From NCBI GenBank assembly GCA_905221605.1, contig CAJNDS010001602.1, forward strand, positions 102,501 to 166,500: a stretch of 64,000 nt of DNA, written 5' to 3'. Below the pieces are notes generated by a model, which saw only the letters and a list, made by a program, of their open reading frames with translations, was not told the DNA's origin and did not search any database. The first letter of the stretch is position 1. Every line of letters begins with the position of its first letter. Position numbers and translations under genes: made by a program. Below, piece by piece: positions 63,301 to 64,000 of the stretch. The DNA comes from Symbiodinium natans. Its lineage: Eukaryota > Sar > Dinophyceae > Suessiales > Symbiodiniaceae.

Positions 63301-63873
63301 AGCCATCAGCTTCTTGCCGAAGGGAGGACCGTATGTGCCCTTCTTCCGCTTGTCCAGCTTGCCATCAATGATGTCCTGTCCAAGAGCAAGTGGAGCTGAT
63401 CTTGGGCGGGCAGGTGCAATGACAGCACGCGTGCAGACTCTTTACTCCTGCGTCTGGTTGGCGTTGGTTTGTGCACTGAAAGCGAAGGAGATCACCTCAG
63501 TCACTAGTCGCTGAGCACTTATAGGCGTGGGCTAGGCCCGCAAGGTGGCTGGAAGCTTTCTTTGATTCGTAGCACAAGTAGCCCCGCCCCTATGACTTGT
63601 CCATGGAAGGTTGACCTCGGATGCACCTGCTAATTCACAGGAGTCACTGGCCCTGACACATCCTGAGGCCCGCACCGAGTACTTCTCTTTGTCGAAACCT
63701 AAGAGATCAGCACGCTAACCCCCCACAGCTTTTTATTAACCCCCTAAGCCTGAAGGGCTCGGGCTTGCCAAGCTTCGCTCACGGCCCATTCAGCTTCGTC
63801 CTATGGTCCCAGTGAACGGCTCATAAACGAACCAGTCCAAGACACGTTTCAGCAGTTCTTGCTGAATGACAAC
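1..63873 (-). CDS. Axonemal dynein heavy chain, internal part, at least 72 exons
   Basis: Dynein heavy chains are AAA+ motors that walk on microtubules in the flagellar axoneme. Exons read right to left and translate in order as AAA3, AAA4, stalk coiled coil 1, microtubule-binding domain, coiled coil 2 and AAA5, in the order of the family. Landmarks are AAA3 Walker B LLFIDDLNMP, AAA3 IGAMGPPG, AAA4 Walker A GGSGRKS, AAA4 DTQIANENF, FPSLVNCCTIDW, PTSYLELI, GLDKI, FDKDNI, WPLMIDPQ, TLLNFMVTPDGLQDQ and SNSKGNILDDE. Exons are 14-175 nt and sum to about 3.55 kb. Acceptors are almost all AG|G; donors are mainly GC, then GA, then GT. Known chains have about 4,000 residues or more, so N-terminus, AAA1-2 and AAA6 lie outside. 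The stalk wording (CKWVRAM, VYDQVAKMV) recalls single-headed inner-arm chains, but subclass is uncertain. Junctions that I could not close: 61314 to 60752, 54142 to 53298, 775 to 259. Confidence 0.95.
1616..2715 (-). CDS. Dynein exons 64-69: end of AAA5 and following helices
   Basis: Exons at 2679-2715 (IRLGDSTVEYNE), 2317-2382 (DFRLYITTKLPNPHYSPEIC then VQ), 2153-2224 (VTLLNFMVTPDGLQDQMLGI then LVQK), 2032-2066 (EEPEVEKKRQN), 1907-1952 (LIIESAQSKAQLKEIE) and 1616-1669 (DKILELLSNSKGNILDDE). This is the highly conserved stretch after AAA5. Donors are GA, GC, GC, GC, GA and GA. Four of the six introns are under 300 nt. Position 2679-2715 has a ten-base tandem repeat just upstream of its acceptor. 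Confidence 0.96.
2741..2790. repeat. Five tandem copies of TGAGGGTATT
   Basis: Five exact ten-base copies. They lie 25-75 nt upstream of the 3' splice site of the dynein exon 2679-2715. On the coding strand they read AATACCCTCA, which could serve as a pyrimidine-rich tract. Confidence 0.95.
3029..4966 (-). CDS. Dynein exons 58-63: AAA5
   Basis: Exons at 4792-4966 (YDNLTGDVLISSGIIAYLGC then 38 more residues to VIGEDV), 4570-4611 (EIRQWVIDKLPNDQ), 4398-4469 (VSIDNALISKNSRRW then PLMIDPQIQ), 3847-3905 (ANKWIRNSKGDKLLVLRLS), 3519-3591 (QNNYARKLEVGISQGQPVL then IENVPE) and 3029-3087 (VLDPLLEPLLQKAKFKAGN). NLTGDVLISSG.IAYLG, WPLMIDPQ.QA..WI, G.PVLIENV.E and LDPLLEPLL are AAA5 landmarks. Donors are five GC followed by one GA. 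The 175-nt exon is the longest in the window. Confidence 0.95.
3443..3487. repeat. Interstitial telomere-like repeat (CCCTAAA)
   Basis: Degenerate CCCTAAAC, CCCTTAAAC and CCCTAAG units. The tract begins about 32 nt into the intron that follows the dynein exon ending at 3519. On the coding strand it reads as GGGTTTAGGG-type sequence. Confidence 0.85.
5209..6361 (-). CDS. Dynein exons 54-57: stalk coiled coil 2
   Basis: Exons at 6317-6361 (AELQKVQDNVAKLLE), 6046-6096 (DFATAKQKKDDLQNQFE), 5625-5673 (VCSKRLVTAEKLINGL) and 5209-5260 (GGEKSRWEASSAKLGEQ). These make the antiparallel return helix of the stalk; CSKRL..AEKL..GL.GE..RW is one of the best conserved dynein signatures. Donors are GA, GT, GC and GC. 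CCCTAAACCC-like bases (5578-5600) start about 24 nt into the intron after 5625. Confidence 0.95.
5578..5600. repeat. Interstitial telomere-like repeat
   Basis: CTAAACCCTAAACCCC, about 25 nt into the intron that follows the dynein exon ending at 5625. Confidence 0.8.
8558..8605 (-). CDS. Dynein exon 53: stalk coiled coil 2, isolated 48-nt exon
   Basis: The exon reads VAKMVGPKKQALAGAE with an AG|G acceptor and a GC donor. It joins VRAMIVYDQ (21151) upstream and AELQKVQDNVAKLLE (6361) downstream with no missing residues compared with the family pattern. It therefore fixes the ends of a 12,545-nt upstream intron (8606-21150) and a 2,196-nt downstream intron (6362-8557). Confidence 0.93.
10331..10605 (+). 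repeat. Left-arm tandem repeats of the 1.8-kb element
   Basis: About four diverged units share CTCACACGAAACGC, TCGAGGCGC, AACTCGAGTTTTGG and CACGATCGAC. Each unit contains short palindromes (CTCGAG, CGATCG), so single strands could form hairpins. Inverted partners lie at 11806-11940. Confidence 0.8.
10606..11220. repeat. AT-rich core
   Basis: Some 600 bases are almost entirely A and T (ATTAATATTAATA and ATATAATATA patterns), with no credible reading frame. The base composition is very unlike the roughly half-GC surroundings. Confidence 0.9.
11224..11443. repeat. TAG/GTA trinucleotide microsatellite
   Basis: A nearly uninterrupted run of TAG triplets, with AGC, GTC and GTT interruptions. Long open frames across it on the minus strand (runs of Thr or Tyr) are artefacts of the repeat. 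Confidence 0.95.
11450..11690. repeat. Two diverged copies of a segment of about 150 nt
   Basis: CCCCAGTTGCAAACACAAT.CTCGCATCATGG and the following GAAGCAAGCTTGCG recur at about 11450 and 11605, separated by a G/C homopolymer. AAGAAGCCAAGAAGCC-like short repeats follow at 11680-11790. Confidence 0.7.
14255..19749 (-). CDS. Voltage-gated K+ channel with C-terminal EF-hands, partial model
   Basis: Six-helix K+ channel fused to calcium-binding EF-hands. Main exon 15328-15988 (220 codons): S2-S3 near FLLEFLCRF, charged S4 LVRFFKLLRYFEIFRLL, pore helix and selectivity filter TTVGYGD, then S6. It ends at a GT donor and joins 15065-15088 (VLFEHVDE), which joins 14469-14540 through a GA donor, giving the EF-loop DEDGDGTLSLAEF. 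A second EF-hand, FDDDQNDSLDYHEF, is on 14255-14344. An upstream exon, 19638-19749 (SPFFQALMRIEYRLDRLSER), has coiled-coil character and may be the N-terminus. S1 was not found. The junction 14469 to 14344 and everything downstream of 14255 are uncertain. The second EF-hand has D, D, Q/N, S and E at usual ligand positions. The gene lies inside a dynein intron, same strand. Confidence 0.82.
15328..15988 (-). CDS. K+ channel main exon: S2-S6 and pore
   Basis: The exon starts after AG at 15989-15990 and ends at a GT donor after GYSSHD. It is 661 nt: one base plus 220 codons without a stop. TVGYGD is the canonical K+ selectivity filter. S4 has R, K and R at roughly three-residue steps, so voltage sensitivity is likely but reduced compared with animal Kv channels. 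After S6, a short basic stretch (RSRSQVLLITRLRKNLEKW) leads into the EF-hand part. Confidence 0.9.
21151..23409 (-). CDS. Dynein exons 44-52: microtubule-binding domain at stalk tip
   Basis: Exons at 23364-23409 (RDLDKAMPALNSAIE), 22708-22771 (ALNQLSKGDIVEVKAMGKPP), 22346-22401 (VVLVSKALCWCFGVKPKK), 22173-22229 (VPAPDGRSKVDDYWDPAKK), 21950-22018 (ELWGDSKLLERLL then NFDKDNIPAD), 21669-21703 (VMTKLLPLETD), 21477-21504 (PDFEPDAIKK), 21353-21385 (ASVAACGICKW) and 21151-21177 (VRAMIVYDQ). This is the family order: end of coiled coil 1, the compact helical domain that contacts the microtubule, then the start of coiled coil 2. Donors are GA once, GC six times, GA once and GC again, with every phase agreeing. 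The short intron 22019-22172 is dominated by a T19G35 tract. Confidence 0.95.
22061..22114. repeat. T19-G35 homopolymer pair
   Basis: Nineteen T directly followed by 35 G. It takes up about a third of the 154-nt intron between dynein exons 22173-22229 and 21950-22018. On the coding strand it is C35A19. Exact length is likely to be unreliable in sequencing. Confidence 0.9.
24064..24323 (-). CDS. Dynein exons 42-43: stalk coiled coil 1, continued
   Basis: Exons at 24231-24323 (EQLMVVIEGKQKEAAATEEV then VSKDLEKLELK) and 24064-24122 (DAAETSKVAESANNMKMDC plus CA). The heptad-like pattern and the LMVVIE start are typical of coiled coil 1. Donors are GA and GC. The second exon ends in phase 2 and joins to RDLDKAMPALNSAIE at 23409. 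Confidence 0.95.
26239..26616 (-). CDS. C-terminal exons of a GPI-anchored or single-pass surface protein
   Basis: Two exons. 26460-26616 encodes 51 residues starting FFPNEFVPPLKVTFTQIAGA and ends in phase 2 at a GC donor. The last exon starts after AG near 26344, reads RQSTLATPVNAARAVVVPS then TALLIAGLLAALSR, and stops at 26239. The small-residue stretch followed by a terminal hydrophobic run looks like a GPI-attachment signal, or a very short membrane tail. The family is not recognised. It may be the 3' end of the Cys-rich gene just upstream, or a separate gene; a possible linking exon near 26.73 kb reads KHMIQLLLEQ. Confidence 0.5.
27027..29082 (-). CDS. Cys-rich repeat-module surface protein, partial
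   Basis: Three exons, 28990-29082, 28712-28899 and 27027-28605, join in phase with GT, GA and GT donors. They encode about four copies of a module: YG..C..WD...C, then WCC..WC(Y/W)V/A...CP, then a spaced C.C pair. Examples are SWCCRPWCYASSDCP, WCCASWCYVDKECP, WCCTSWCWVDASCP and WCCDAWCYVNLECP. NIT, NAS and NES sites suggest glycosylation. After the modules come an Arg/Ser-rich stretch with repeated RRR and SPRRR (27.43-27.72 kb), a Tyr/Gly-rich part, a hydrophobic segment AMYAAGGAVVGAGAMYAY, and a Cys-rich tail. The spacing suggests disulphide-bonded extracellular modules. Signal peptide and true 3' end were not found. I know no named domain for it. Confidence 0.75.
30968..31366 (-). CDS. Possible secreted-protein exon(s) with N-terminal signal
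   Basis: An open frame of 132 codons starts MLLRLLGVLPLGAMCSETW, a plausible signal peptide. It ends in a coherent stretch around PAFPDYNLGIEYTSAMDVS and QQAVTISFKIEDSG. The middle part is Cys-rich and less convincing, and may be an intron (GTGGTC after VDVAQ). The family is not recognised. It is on the same strand and about 2 kb upstream of the Cys-rich module gene, so it could be that gene's missing N-terminus; this is inference only. Confidence 0.4.
   Translation of the reverse strand: MLLRLLGVLPLGAMCSETWHLVDVAQVVCPKPTSSSLADSVGTKCAVITRCRLLCLLSCGVTVRGPCDIAPVGYLGNPDAPAFPDYNLGIEYTSAMDVSAPHIVTFVRSSQQAVTISFKIEDSGFAELCRSG
31740..32010. repeat. Degenerate GAGTTTGA(A)GA low-complexity block
   Basis: Repeated short motifs such as GAGTTTGAGAGTTTGAA, CTTGAAAGTTTGAAG and TCGAGAGTTT with no coding frame. 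The same vocabulary appears in 37098-38100. Confidence 0.55.
34261..34442. repeat. Telomere-like patches in both orientations
   Basis: CCCTAAACCCGAAACCCTAA lies at 34262-34282. GGTTTAGGGTGTGGGGTTTA and GGGTTTAGGG lie at 34408-34440 on the opposite strand. They are in the long dynein intron near the KH gene. Similar single patches occur at about 14396-14422, 32070-32100, 33160-33178, 35941-35961, 36780-36800, 45969-45990 and 54700-54713. Confidence 0.8.
34808..35722 (-). CDS. KH-domain RNA-binding protein, with one frame break
   Basis: The C-terminal 182 codons (34808-35356) contain a KH domain: RRFVFTGFDAVNHADFELV, then the GXXG-type loop IGRGGCNM, then IREACNAYIRV, VEVVLRC and a final helix LLEDIRVHFSRF. 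KH domains bind single-stranded RNA. Upstream, 35399-35722 is open in the same frame, but a TGA at 35396-35398 separates the halves. Either a GT intron removes it (a GTGCGC donor follows ELTPT near 35530) or the copy is a pseudogene. Another frame over 35310-35525 is also open and plausible (FFFSHFLARRHAHEGANLAI). The gene lies in the 16.5-kb dynein intron. Confidence 0.7.
36208..36771. mobile_element. 564-bp element with 30-bp perfect inverted ends and 8-bp target duplication
   Basis: Left end 36208-36237 (TTGGGTTCGGCCGGTCCACA then CTAACAGTCA) is the exact reverse complement of 36742-36771. The flanks CCTATGGT (36200-36207) and CCTATAGT (36772-36779) look like an 8-bp target-site duplication with one mismatch. 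This is the structure of a non-autonomous DNA transposon. No transposase is encoded. An 8-bp duplication fits hAT-like or some other superfamilies, but the hAT consensus is not evident. The interior is made of nested repeats. Confidence 0.85.
36246..36720. repeat. Nested repeats inside the inverted-end element
   Basis: A longer unit beginning AGCACCCGG.AAATGC and running through ATTGACTG.GATTCCTGGTG starts at 36246, 36478 and 36663. Each start is followed by a minisatellite of 12-base units (consensus CTGGTGCTATTT): about 13 copies at 36281-36444, about 9 at 36519-36630, and only one or two in the third, truncated unit. The array thus has two levels: 12-nt units inside units of about 190-230 nt. 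Confidence 0.85.
37098..37351. repeat. Diverged tandem duplication with CTCAAACTC-like motifs
   Basis: A segment starting CATTTC.GC.CGTG and passing through TCAAA, CCTCTCG, CTCCAAACAT and CTCTCAAA occurs at about 37098-37183 and again at 37256-37351. Motifs of the same kind in the opposite orientation (GAGTTTGAGA, AAGTTTGAGA) fill 37740-38100 and 31740-32010. Confidence 0.6.
39298..40242 (-). CDS. MEI2-like RNA-binding protein, single intact exon
   Basis: A 314-codon frame with an ATG and a stop. Residues about 190-290 form the MEI2-type C-terminal RRM: TTVMLRNIPNRYT, FDFFYLPMDFKTKRNRGYAF then INF, and a long C-terminal extension. Proteins of this family bind RNA and act after transcription; the fission yeast member promotes meiosis. 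The N-terminal 180 residues are Pro/Ser-rich and of low complexity. No intron is needed, unlike the dynein, channel and Cys-rich genes here, so a retrocopy is possible. Dinoflagellate genomes are known to contain many MEI2-like genes. It lies inside the 16.5-kb dynein intron, on the same strand. Confidence 0.9.
   Translation of the reverse strand: MTQFPEHEPVPYILERARMQVEAWWPPCQPIVSVPTVLSTQPQVSNGFMDQYAAPFPESPPVIMMPSPTYPAQAGCPVNVATSSSLPSAATAKQPLLLEPCLQLNPAPSLDKPARKPKEPDQPSSSGEHPPGHAVSGVAEVLAPGLVSKSHAGRRGSRARQEEALKHSPEGLSSGPSGARNVENVLSLLRDKTTVMLRNIPNRYTCEELLGEIMAEGFSNMFDFFYLPMDFKTKRNRGYAFINFHSTQVASEFAMAFHHRQLRFYMSRKILEVAPATTQGYQANLSKYINNDSDRIKNDWFKPLLFTQEAFELD
40857..41237 (-). CDS. Dynein exons 40-41: stalk coiled coil 1
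   Basis: Exons at 41180-41237 (YDVGLDKIMSTEEQVTTMQ) and 40857-40907 (AELEELKPTLKKTAEDT). The GLDKI.ST...V..MQ.EL..L.P.L pattern is the conserved start of the dynein stalk. The second exon ends in phase 0 at a GT donor (GTGCGC). It joins directly to EQLMVVIEGK at 24323, so the intervening 16,533 bases behave as one intron. Confidence 0.95.
41866..43804 (-). CDS. Dynein exons 35-39: end of AAA4, start of stalk
   Basis: Exons at 43753-43804 (VANHFLAKTGMPDDVLK), 43234-43268 (GVVNICVAMQKS), 42591-42644 (VFTLAERFQKEVQRYYYA), 42151-42193 (VTPTSYLELINAFK) and 41866-41911 (GLLASKQDEVSKVKS). TPTSYLELI is the conserved sequence at the root of stalk coiled coil 1. Donors are GC, GC, GT, GC and GC, and all phases agree, including the last into RYDVGLDKI at 41237. 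Confidence 0.93.
44451..46277 (-). CDS. Dynein exons 28-34: AAA4 Walker B to sensor region
   Basis: Exons at 46227-46277 (VCFLLPDTQIANENFVE), 46009-46068 (VSGLLNTGEVPNLFNAEDHQ), 45860-45928 (DKTQILELCTNLAAKEGRHG then PAE), 45453-45497 (VMAFFIEQCMKNMHI), 44986-45027 (VLAFSPIGENFRRR), 44682-44725 (VRMFPSLVNCCTID) and 44451-44502 (WFHEWPDAALQSVADSFR). The Walker B-like strand reads FLLPDTQ. L.TGEVPNLF, HIVL.FSP.G..FR.R and FPSLVNCCTIDWF.EWP are diagnostic of AAA4. Donors are GA, an ambiguous GG/GA at 46009, GC, GT, GC, GT and GA. A 15-nt repeat (45796-45840) lies in an intron here. Confidence 0.95.
45796..45840. repeat. 15-nt tandem repeat AAGCCCTGCAGCAAC
   Basis: Two full copies and a partial third. 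It is in the intron between dynein exons 45860-45928 and 45453-45497. Confidence 0.85.
46278..51412 (-). other. Dynein intron of 5.1 kb holding the PAS-like gene
   Basis: QMKE (51413-51469) joins VCFLLPDTQ (46227-46277) in phase 0 across 5,135 bases. The donor is GC (GCCGGG) and the acceptor AG|G. The intron contains the same-strand membrane/PAS-like gene at 47538-49129. I recognise nothing in 46278-47530 or 49.2-51.4 kb apart from short C-rich tracts near 49,950. Confidence 0.85.
47538..49129 (-). CDS. Membrane protein with PAS-like region, dinoflagellate multi-copy family
   Basis: The main exon, 47919 to about 48738, encodes hydrophobic segments (AVCNAILVVMVALFSPL; GALGAVIAAVALQVLL) and a PAS-like part: ALLHLICDAVIELDESLRLS, SPELAAILLRDSS, then FHVTYSKADGSTSHLLGLRDF. 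It ends in phase 1 at a GC donor and joins, over an 85-nt intron, an exon at 47538-47833 beginning GMPVLSLLPSLGPELL and ending LDLA-stop. An upstream frame (48791-49129) has two more hydrophobic stretches (WSLVAFLVASLAFFIS; WYVALMTLCATMLLYHA) and is probably an earlier exon. I recognise this arrangement as a large dinoflagellate family; the PAS assignment is by pattern only. It is nested in a dynein intron. Confidence 0.72.
51413..53052 (-). CDS. Dynein exons 25-27: AAA4 Walker A region
   Basis: Exons at 52990-53052 (VGVGGSGRKSLATLAAFVAE plus Q), 51926-51967 (ETFQIEITKSYGMN) and 51413-51469 (DWHEDIKRLLIRCGGQMKE). GVGGSGRKS is an intact Walker A motif with the nucleotide-binding lysine, so AAA4 is probably still able to bind nucleotide. 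EITK.YG and W.ED.K.LL are the standard continuation. Donors are GA, GT and GC; phases agree. The next exon is 5.1 kb away, across the intron that holds the PAS-like gene. Confidence 0.95.
52015..52085. repeat. TA/TATG microsatellite
   Basis: ATATATATACATATATACAT-type sequence about 50 nt upstream of the acceptor of dynein exon 51926-51967. Comparable TA-rich tracts occur at 19180-19230, 26090-26120, 26930-26965, 55978-56035 and 56300-56370, all in introns. Confidence 0.85.
53260..55458 (-). CDS. Dynein exons 20-24: entry to AAA4
   Basis: Exons at 55420-55458 (VEPLIWCDFIDPR), 54721-54765 (ASHYQQVEDPPKLVE), 54421-54456 (VLDNFLVEYNTM), 54142-54190 (AKRGMDLVLFMAAAQH) and 53260-53298 (VRVLKTPLGNALL). 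Together they match the family pattern in which ..LEEYN..M is followed by .LVLF..A..H..RI.RVL..P.G.ALL just before the AAA4 P-loop. Donors are GT, GC, GT, GC and GT. The exon ending at 54142 stops in phase 1 while the next starts in phase 0, and the usual CRI-type residues are missing, so one short exon probably lies between 53299 and 54141. That gap contains a CA/CCCA repeat tract. Confidence 0.9.
53510..53692. repeat. Compound CA, CCCA and AGACGC microsatellite
   Basis: Runs of ACAGACGCAG, then CCACCCACCC, then (CA)n, then AGACGCAGAG units. It lies in the dynein intron between exons 54142-54190 and 53260-53298, where one small exon seems to be missing. Open frames across it are repeat artefacts. 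Confidence 0.9.
56385..59187 (-). CDS. Dynein exons 13-19: AAA3 to AAA4 helical link
   Basis: Exons at 59158-59187 (VVKSTIQLYE), 59029-59065 (DMSAAMLPTPAK), 58725-58759 (SHYTFNLRDLAK), 58342-58403 (VHLGICRCQKKSMESADDLA), 57891-57950 (RCWAHEAHRVFYDRLVTKDD), 56540-56576 (QEWFREKISDILK) and 56385-56420 (ENFKKDWKSLVK). HYTFNLRDL and W.HEAHRVFYDRL are strong dynein heavy chain landmarks. Donors are GA, GA, GC, GC, GC, GA and GC; all six internal junctions keep phase. Introns are 83-1,314 nt. A C21A16 homopolymer tract (57336-57372) sits in the intron between 57891 and 56576. Confidence 0.93.
57336..57372. repeat. C21-A16 homopolymer pair
   Basis: The same two-part structure as at 22061-22114 but in the other orientation relative to the dynein gene. 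Related tracts are C17A10 at 36089-36115, T9G10 at 18097-18115 and C21 followed by AATAAAA at 23081-23108. Confidence 0.9.
60168..60752 (-). CDS. Dynein exons 10-12: AAA3 C-terminal half
   Basis: Exons at 60704-60752 (PFLTGRFQRHFNLVFV), 60525-60556 (VTPFEQESLQ plus AG) and 60168-60234 (RIFQTIMQWFLGRFPG then AVAGVAG). The motif RHFN followed by IFQTIMQWFL is the family pattern after AAA3 GPPG. Donors are GC, GA and GC. The start of the first exon needs two bases from an exon not found between 60753 and 61313; it would encode the short GGR-type loop. The 3' end of the last exon could instead be 60189, 60183 or 60174; 60168 gives the usual spacing to the next helix. Confidence 0.85.
61314..63873 (-). 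CDS. Dynein exons 1-9: AAA3 from Walker A-proximal helix to GPPG
   Basis: Exons at 63846-63873, 63676-63698, 63448-63495, 63311-63375, 63053-63092, 62845-62892, 62251-62268, 61817-61854 and 61314-61342. They read VVIQQELLK, RFDKEKYS, VISFAFSAQTNANQTQ, DIIDGKLDKRKKGTYGPP, KCLLFIDDLNMPAK (Walker B), EKYGAQPPIELLRQWM, DTGGWY, ERKTAEFRNLVD and LIFIGAMGPPG. Donors in order are GT, GT, GA, GC, GC, GT, GC, GC, GT. All acceptors are AG|G. The 18-nt exon at 62251-62268 is the smallest complete one found; it fits in frame between QWM and ERK, as the family requires. The AAA3 Walker A motif itself must lie just beyond the right edge. The junction from 61314 (phase 1) to the next exon does not close. Confidence 0.92.
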
Positions 63874-64000
63874 CTGGCGCTGGACTCTGTTGGACATGGT
63901 TACTTCCAGGTGCTTCTGGGCTTGCCGTGTCTGCTGAGCTGCAAACTGCGCATGCAGAAACAGACCACGTCGTGTCATATGCTTTGAGTTTGAGGTCAGT

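Noticed and set aside
1-64000. CRISPR array, prophage or bacterial operon
   Set aside because: Repeats are microsatellite or telomere-like, exons are spliced, and no operon spacing or ribosome-binding sites are evident.

Overview
The window reads as nuclear DNA of a dinoflagellate; a Suessiales/Symbiodiniaceae-like alga is the best guess, but genus cannot be fixed from sequence alone. The reasons are: protein-coding exons are tiny and split by introns whose donors are mostly GC or GA rather than GT; nearly every acceptor is AG followed by G; TTTAGGG-type telomeric repeats are scattered inside introns; and the gene families present (MEI2-like RRM protein, a multi-copy membrane protein with a PAS-like region, K+ channel with EF-hands, Cys-rich surface protein) are families I associate with dinoflagellates. 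No bacterial, phage or CRISPR features are visible.

Main result. Almost the whole window is one gene on the minus strand: an internal part of an axonemal dynein heavy chain. I assembled 72 exons by hand (14 to 175 nt, about 3.55 kb of coding sequence, about 1,180 residues), running from just after the AAA3 Walker A site (position 63873) through AAA4, stalk coiled coil 1, the microtubule-binding domain, coiled coil 2 and AAA5, towards AAA6 (position 1). Both ends of the gene lie outside the window. Reading phase is kept at all adjacent junctions except three, where a very small exon may be missing. Of about 71 donors I count roughly 40 GC, 16-17 GA and 14 GT.

Layout along the gene, 5' to 3' (right to left). 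63.9-53.2 kb: AAA3 and the AAA3-AAA4 link. 53.1-44.4 kb: AAA4, interrupted by a 5.1-kb intron (46278-51412) that holds the membrane/PAS-like gene (47.5-49.1 kb). 43.8-40.9 kb: end of AAA4 and start of the stalk. 40.9-24.3 kb: a 16.5-kb intron holding a MEI2-like gene, a KH-domain gene, a possible secreted-protein exon, a Cys-rich module gene, a GPI-like C-terminal tail, a 564-bp terminal-inverted-repeat element and low-complexity blocks. 24.3-21.2 kb: rest of coiled coil 1 and the microtubule-binding domain. 21.2-8.6 kb: a 12.5-kb intron holding a voltage-gated K+ channel/EF-hand gene and a 1.8-kb inverted-repeat element with an AT-rich and trinucleotide-repeat core. 8.6-0 kb: coiled coil 2, AAA5 and the start of the AAA5-AAA6 link.

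Every recognisable guest gene is on the same strand as the dynein host. How guests and host are expressed is unknown; one host-length precursor cut up by cis- and spliced-leader trans-splicing is a testable idea. Mis-assembly is the main alternative, although the dynein exons on both sides of each long intron join in phase with no residues missing.
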